Source: Amborella trichopoda (taxonomy: Eukaryota; Streptophyta; Magnoliopsida; Amborellales; Amborellaceae). From it: 64,000 nucleotides of DNA. Under the pieces are notes generated by a model. It was not told the origin of the DNA. It worked only from the letters and a program-made list of their open reading frames with translations, and did no database searches. The stretch is taken from contig NW_006495906.1 in the NCBI RefSeq assembly GCF_000471905.2, forward strand, positions 3,117,779 to 3,181,778, read 5' to 3'. Shown in pieces: positions 59,610-64,000 of the stretch. The position numbers and the translations under genes are program-made. The stretch's first letter is position 1. Every line of letters begins with the position of its first letter.

Positions 59610-60015
59610 AATCCCCATGGGGAATGGATCTGTGGATGGCAACCCAAATCTCTAGAGATAAAATTGTTAAGGCCAACAAAGGGCTTAGATGGAAATGGTA
59701 AACAGAAGCAGACTTCACTAGAGATTATGGGACAAGTATGACTCCCTGGGGGAGAAATAGGCTTATGACAGGTACCTTGACTCCTTGGGGATCAGGTAGC
59801 AAAGGACTAATGACTTGTGTGAAGCAAACCCACCAGGGATTAAAGGGGTACATGGCTTTCTTGGCATACACCCAACTCCATTGGGGATAATGGGCTGCAG
59901 TACAGTGTGATTCCCATTGGGGATGAAGGATAGTTGCATGCTCTCGACTCCTTTGCGGATGACAAGTTATGGCTTTGGTGCAACGACCAGGGCGCAACTC
60001 CACTGGGGATAATGG
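59610..60015 (+). repeat. Array of primer-binding-site-like motifs (ACTCCATTGGGGAT)
   Basis: Copies include GACTTCACTAGAGATTATGG (59711), ACTCCCTGGGGGAG (59741), GACTCCTTGGGGATC (59779), AACTCCATTGGGGATAATGG (59874), TTCCCATTGGGGATGAAGG (59911), ACTCCTTTGCGGATGAC (59947) and AACTCCACTGGGGATAATGG (59996). The last has a 13-base identity, ACTCCACTGGGGA, to the A1 primer-binding site (42459-42471). Confidence 0.8.
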
Positions 60016-60159
60016 TGAAAACCCAGTGTCAGTGCATGCACGACATTAACATGAGAAACACAACACACGCGACAATGGTCATGGGCAGCAGCGACATTGA
60101 CACGTGTGGCATCAGCACGAACAAAAATAACACATGCGGTGCCAACGTGCATAATGGCA

Positions 60160-60420
60160 ATACACATGGTGCTAAACTTTGAGGACACAGATGGCGCTAG
60201 ACTTTCAAGAACATAGCCGGGCTTTGGGTGTGGATTACAGAGACAATGCTGAGCATAGACGTTGCTGGGCTTTCAAGAACACAGCCGGCGCTAAGAGTGG
60301 GTTACAGAGATGGTGCTGAACTTAGCTGGTGATGGGATTTCAAAAACATATCCGACACTGAACTCAACCGACAATGGGCTTTCAAAAACACAGCCGATGC
60401 TGACCAGTGTTCGGGCCTTG
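60160..60420. repeat. Repeats AACACAGCCGGCGCTRRG upstream of the H antisense promoter
   Basis: Seven or so copies of ACACAGCCGGCGCTAAG, ACATAGCCGGGCTTTGG or ACAGCCGATGCTGACC. They match the complement of the A1 hairpin word and the A1 repeats at 53222-53480. A second cluster follows at 61235-61395 (CACAGTCGGCGTTGGGCCTT). Confidence 0.75.
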
Positions 60421-60592
60421 GGCCTGAACCAGACCCGATCTGGTTTTTGATGCATGGGATTTCATAGGCAGCGATCAACTTCATTCAGGTCTCTGATCAA
60501 AGTCTGACCCTGTCTGACCCATTGTTGTTTGGTCTTCAAGGATGCAACTGTTATTCCTCATTTGTGAGGGGCATTTGAGGGAAGTTTCACCT

Positions 60593-60600
60593 CTATAAGG
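60593..60600 (+). promoter_or_regulatory. Antisense TATA box (CTATAAGG) of element H
   Basis: Same place and context as TATAAAAGG at 812-820 in C and TATATAAGG in A1. Confidence 0.55.
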
Positions 60601-61961
60601 ATGTAATCCTCCATTTCACCGTTTTACCGAAGGGCTAAGATAAGAATTTTAATCGTGAGAGGGAGAGACTTCCTGTGAGAGAACTAATAAAAGCACAAGC
60701 TATTCAAAGTTTTGCTAGCAAGAACCTTGCCAAGAGAGAGCATTGGACAGCACTCGGGAGTTGCAAGGACCTGTATCGAGGGTTGCAGTGGGAAAAAATG
60801 AGAGTTCACCGAGGGAAGCAGGGAACTCCGATAGTAATTTGAGATAGCCAAAAGAGGAAAAGGGTGCAGGTCGTAGGAATGGAACTTTTGGTGAGCTTCC
60901 ATCGTATTTTGTGATTTTTTCGGCATTTCAATGTTGTGAAGGAGAGGAGAAGGTGTAACCAATCGGTTTCCGACGAGTGGAAAGGTTTGCCGACGAGAAA
61001 CTAAAGGTGACAGGGAGGCGAATAGCTGCTTGGAATTGAATCAACATTGAGAATTCAATCTGTTGCAGGAAGACGAGAGGTCTAGCGAAGGTGCACAGTC
61101 ACCGGGGAGAAGAAGAGTTATAGGCAGCCGAAGGGTTACAGAAACTGAAGGGGTGCGAGGAGACGAAGGGTCTTGAGGAAGTCAGAGGGTCACCATCATG
61201 AGCAAACACAAGCAGGGATAGAGGACACAGTCAGTGTTAACCCCTTGCCACACACTGCCACCGTTAGCCTTCAAGAAACGCTGCCGGTGTTGGGCCTTAG
61301 AAACACAACAAGCGTTGAGCCTTAGAAACACAACTGGCATTGGCCTTCAGGAAGCACAGTCGGCGTTGGGCCTTTAAAACATAGCTTGTGCTAGTTTCAC
61401 AGAGAATTTATCAGTTCCCCAGTCATGCATAGCCAACAACATGATGTGCACGGGGCTAGCCACGTGCAGCAGTTGCCATTCGCTCATGAACGTTAGCAAG
61501 TTATACCCGTTGGACGTCATGCTTGGCGACGAGTTGTGCACAAAGGTTGTTGCACATGGCATGTGCGACGATGTTGATGCACGATGCTGACTTGGGTAGG
61601 CAAAGGGTGGGGACCAATGGTAAGACCTGACTTATGAAGCCTTTTGGAAGCCAAGTCCTCCTGCACAATAGTGAAGTCCATGTTGTTTGGTGGAAGGGCA
61701 CTCACTGTGAACAGGGTATGCTTTCCATCATAGGCCAATTCTTTGCCAGAGAAGTTTGCTTTGTTTGTCTGATATACTTTATCAAAGCGTTTCCACCTTC
61801 TCCTATTGTGAGAGCCACTTTTGGCCTGTAACCATCCTCTTTTCCTCAAATGCAAGAGGAATATTGTGGGTCAACTGTTTCTTTTCCTCAGATGCAAGAG
61901 TAATGATAAATTTGTAACCATCCTAGTAATGGGCTTTTTTGACTCTTCTAATGCAATAAAA
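60601..61961 (+). other. Antisense unit of element H without a recognised PMD protein, ending in AATAAA
   Basis: About 1.35 kb from the TATA box to AATAAA (61956-61961, within GCAATAAAAGAA). Leader repeats of the CAGTCGGCG type lie at 61235-61395. No PMD motif and no long open frame are seen. The tail (TAATGGGCTTTTTTGACTC) matches the C tail at 2130-2180. Could be a non-coding relic or a different short product. Confidence 0.45.
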
Positions 61962-62052
61962 GAATTTAAATTTTATTCAAATTGTTTTTCTTCCTCTTTT
62001 TTCTTTCCCTTTCTTTTATTTTCGATTGCACATTGGATCCTTTAAGAGAGTA

Positions 62053-63190
62053 TCAAGGATAACACTTCTTCAGGTATCTCCCATTGATAGGGGGCATCGC
62101 CTCATCTCCATCAGAATGTGCCAATATGTATGCTCCATTTGGCGAGACTTTCTTAACTATAAAGGGACCTTCCCACTTAGGTTGAAACTTCCCTTTACGC
62201 TGCCCATGCATAACAATCAGCCTTTTGACGGTTATAACCAGGTCCCCATGAGCGAATGAGCGAACCTTGACTGATTTGTCAAAGGCACTCTTCATTCTAC
62301 TCTGGTTGAGTTCGAGATTCTGCTGAGCCTCTAACCTCTTTTCATCGAGCCCGTCTAATTCTTGAAAACGAAGGTTGACTCTCTCATCTTCAGTTAATCC
62401 CTGATGTATGGCGACCCTCAACGAAGGGAGCTGAATCTCAAGGGGCAAATCTGCTTCACCCCCATAGACTATGGAATAAGGAGTGGAATGAGTAGAATTT
62501 CGTGTGGTAGTACGATAGGCCCACAGTGCTTCAGAAAGCTTTTCATGCTAGGTCTTCTTTGTCATTGATACAGACTTCCTGAAAACACTGCAGAGGGTTT
62601 TATTGGAAGCCTCAGCTAAGCCATTCGCCAGAGGGTGGTACATAGTTGAGTACTTCCAATGGAAACCGAACTGATTAACCAGGTGATCAATAGGATGATT
62701 TCTAAATTGAGGGCCGTTGTCAGATATAATTCGGTCAGGCATGCCGAACAGGTATATGATGTGATGTCACAAAAAATTGGCCACCGTAGCTTCAGGAACT
62801 TTTTTGAGTGGGACCGCCTCAACCCATTTGTCCATACCCCATTGTGAAATGGGCCATGATGCCACTGTTGGGTGTAAGGGCTCTGGAGGTTGATGAACAA
62901 GACTCGAATGCATTTGGCACAGTTGGCACCTCTTGCCGTAGTTTGAGGAGTCGGTAGTCATCGCAGACCAGTAGTACCCCAATCTACGTATCCGTTTGTA
63001 AAACTTGGGGCTGGACTGATGGAGACGACAAATTCTTGAGTGGACTTCTTCCAAACCTTATTTGCCTCTCATCTGAGGAGAACACCATTGAAAGACCGTC
63101 TGAAGAGCACATCTCTTTCAAGGAGAGTGTATTTGGTAAACATTCACCGCACATTATTACATTCATCATGATCTTCAAGCAATCTATCAT
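62053..63190 (-). pseudogene. Integrase of element H (broken)
   Basis: The N-terminal zinc-binding motif is near 63054-62910 (HSRICRLHQ His pair; KRCQLCQMH Cys pair). The core shows WGMDKWVEAVPLKK and IISDNGPQF with a catalytic Asp (near 62720-62735). A YHPLANGLAEASNKTL stretch follows near 62640. The C-terminal domain at 62448-62053 (MPLEIQLPSLRVAI start) has VKRLIVMHGQRKGKFQPKWE and ends in PINGRYLKKCYP. This is a Tat-lineage integrase close to that of element C. Confidence 0.85.
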
Positions 63191-64000
63191 GCTTTACGAA
63201 GTTAATAATGGGCTCTCTCCAATCTTCAACCTACTCAACTTCTGCACATATCGGGTCAAAGAACTCTTGCTCCTGCTTTTGAATATCTACTCCTTGACCA
63301 TGTGTCATTTCTTGTTCGGCTTTAATAACCTCTTTGGCTGATAAAAGTGCCTCGAATGAGTAAGGTGGGCACTCAGGAAAGAAAACTCTTTCATCGTCTG
63401 CATCTACTTTGGTCCTCAATTCAATGTGTCTCCACTCTGCTACCCAGACAGGTGTGGGTCCTGGTGAGGACAATTGAATTGTAGCTACGAGTTTGGCAAG
63501 TACATCTGCCTACGATTTCAATCTCCTGAGGATGTGAGTTAAGGACACATGATCGAACTAAGCCATATATGATTTTGGAAATATCGTGATAAGGTTTGAG
63601 AGTGTCCTTTCTCACATCATAGATCCCCTTAAGCTGTCAAATGACCAACTCAAAGTCACCATTGAGCTTCTCCAAGTCTAAATCGAAGGCTATCTCCAAC
63701 CCAATTGTAAGGGCTTGATATTCTACCTCATTATGGGAACCGACTTCGATGAGAGAGAAGAATAAAGGAAGTATCCCTACTTTCAGAGTCATGAACACCA
63801 CCCCAGTATCTCTGTGATTAGATTGGAAGGTACCATCGAAGTACATCTCCCATGAGTGAGCAAGTTCTGAATAGAATACCTCTTCATCAGAGAAGTCACT
63901 TGATAAAAGGAGAAAATCAGCCAACGCTTGGCCCTTGACAGCCTTTTGTGGTACATACGTGATGTCGAATTCCATCAGTAATAATGCCCACTTAGCCAGG
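63191..64000 (-). pseudogene. RNase H and second RNase H of element H (broken, cut by window edge)
   Basis: FDITYVPQKAVKGQALADFL (63970-63910) marks the end of the first RNase H, followed by a second RNase H: SWEMYFDGTFQSN (near 63860-63830) and EVEYQALTIGLEIAFDL (63710-63660). An acidic linker with TPVWVAEWRH follows near 63450. The same order is in element C (3760-2896). Confidence 0.85.

Larger units (their letters stand above)
59323..64000 (-). mobile_element. Element H, second part: pol end and 3' internal region (broken, runs off the window)
   Basis: Continuation of 34420-39183 across the A1 insertion. Reading the minus strand from 64000: RNase H, second RNase H, integrase (ending near 62053), then 3' internal sequence with an antisense unit on the plus strand and tandem arrays. 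The order mirrors element C at 1-3400. Breaks are present but fewer than in C in the integrase. Confidence 0.85.

Noticed and set aside
59990-60015. tRNA-like sequence near AACTCCACTGGGGAT
   Set aside because: Only the 3'-end-like motif is present; no cloverleaf or anticodon arm can be drawn. It resembles a primer-binding site, not a tRNA gene.

Overview
This window looks like nuclear DNA of a large-genome flowering plant. I recognise no host gene, rRNA or tRNA. Nearly every base can be assigned to LTR retrotransposons. Most are very long Ty3/Gypsy elements of the Tat/Ogre type, recognised by their gag, DGGS protease, YVDD reverse transcriptase, double RNase H, integrase, LTRs of about 2.8-3.3 kb and a TGGTGACTCCACTGGGGA-type primer-binding site. 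All are fossils with decayed reading frames. The species cannot be named from this sequence.

Layout, read as nested layers. (1) Element C, minus strand, 1-12239: 5' LTR at 9413-12239, then gag, RT-RNase H, integrase remnant and 3' internal region running leftward; its 3' LTR lies off the window. C sits inside element D. (2) Element D, plus strand, 12240-20007: gag, 3' internal region and 3' LTR (17189-20007), without pol. D sits inside element E. (3) Element E, plus strand, from 20008: RT, RNase H, integrase, then a reverse-strand plant-mobile-domain (PMD) gene at 27646-26009, tandem arrays, a polypurine tract and a 3' LTR starting at 29327. An unrelated reverse-oriented LTR (about 30440-32905) appears to split this LTR. 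(4) A small minus-strand gag fragment G (33690-34414). (5) Element H, minus strand: 3' LTR 34420-37632, 3' internal 37633-39183, resuming at 59323-64000 with 3' internal, integrase and RNase H. (6) Element A1, plus strand, 39184-59317, inserted in H with the 5-bp target duplication AAGAC on both sides. It has two LTRs, gag and protease, no recognisable RT/RNase H/integrase, and a 3.6-kb reverse-strand PMD gene.

The most interesting pattern is repeated in several elements. Between the coding region and the 3' LTR lies a divergent antisense transcription unit with its own TATA box, and in A1 and E also a PMD gene and an AATAAA signal. Its promoter side is flanked by tandem arrays with a shared core (CATGACCTTAAACTGC-like). 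The short hairpin repeats that fill the LTR just downstream of the LTR TATA box are found again around or inside the antisense unit of the same element (A1, C and E, each with its own motif). Hairpin stems differ between LTR copies by paired changes, which suggests selection on structure. A further array carries many motifs resembling the primer-binding site, so the element's sense strand carries copies resembling the 3' end of the primer tRNA.

Coordinates of LTR edges are by eye and should be good to a few bases where a TG/CA edge or target duplication is quoted, and to tens of bases elsewhere.
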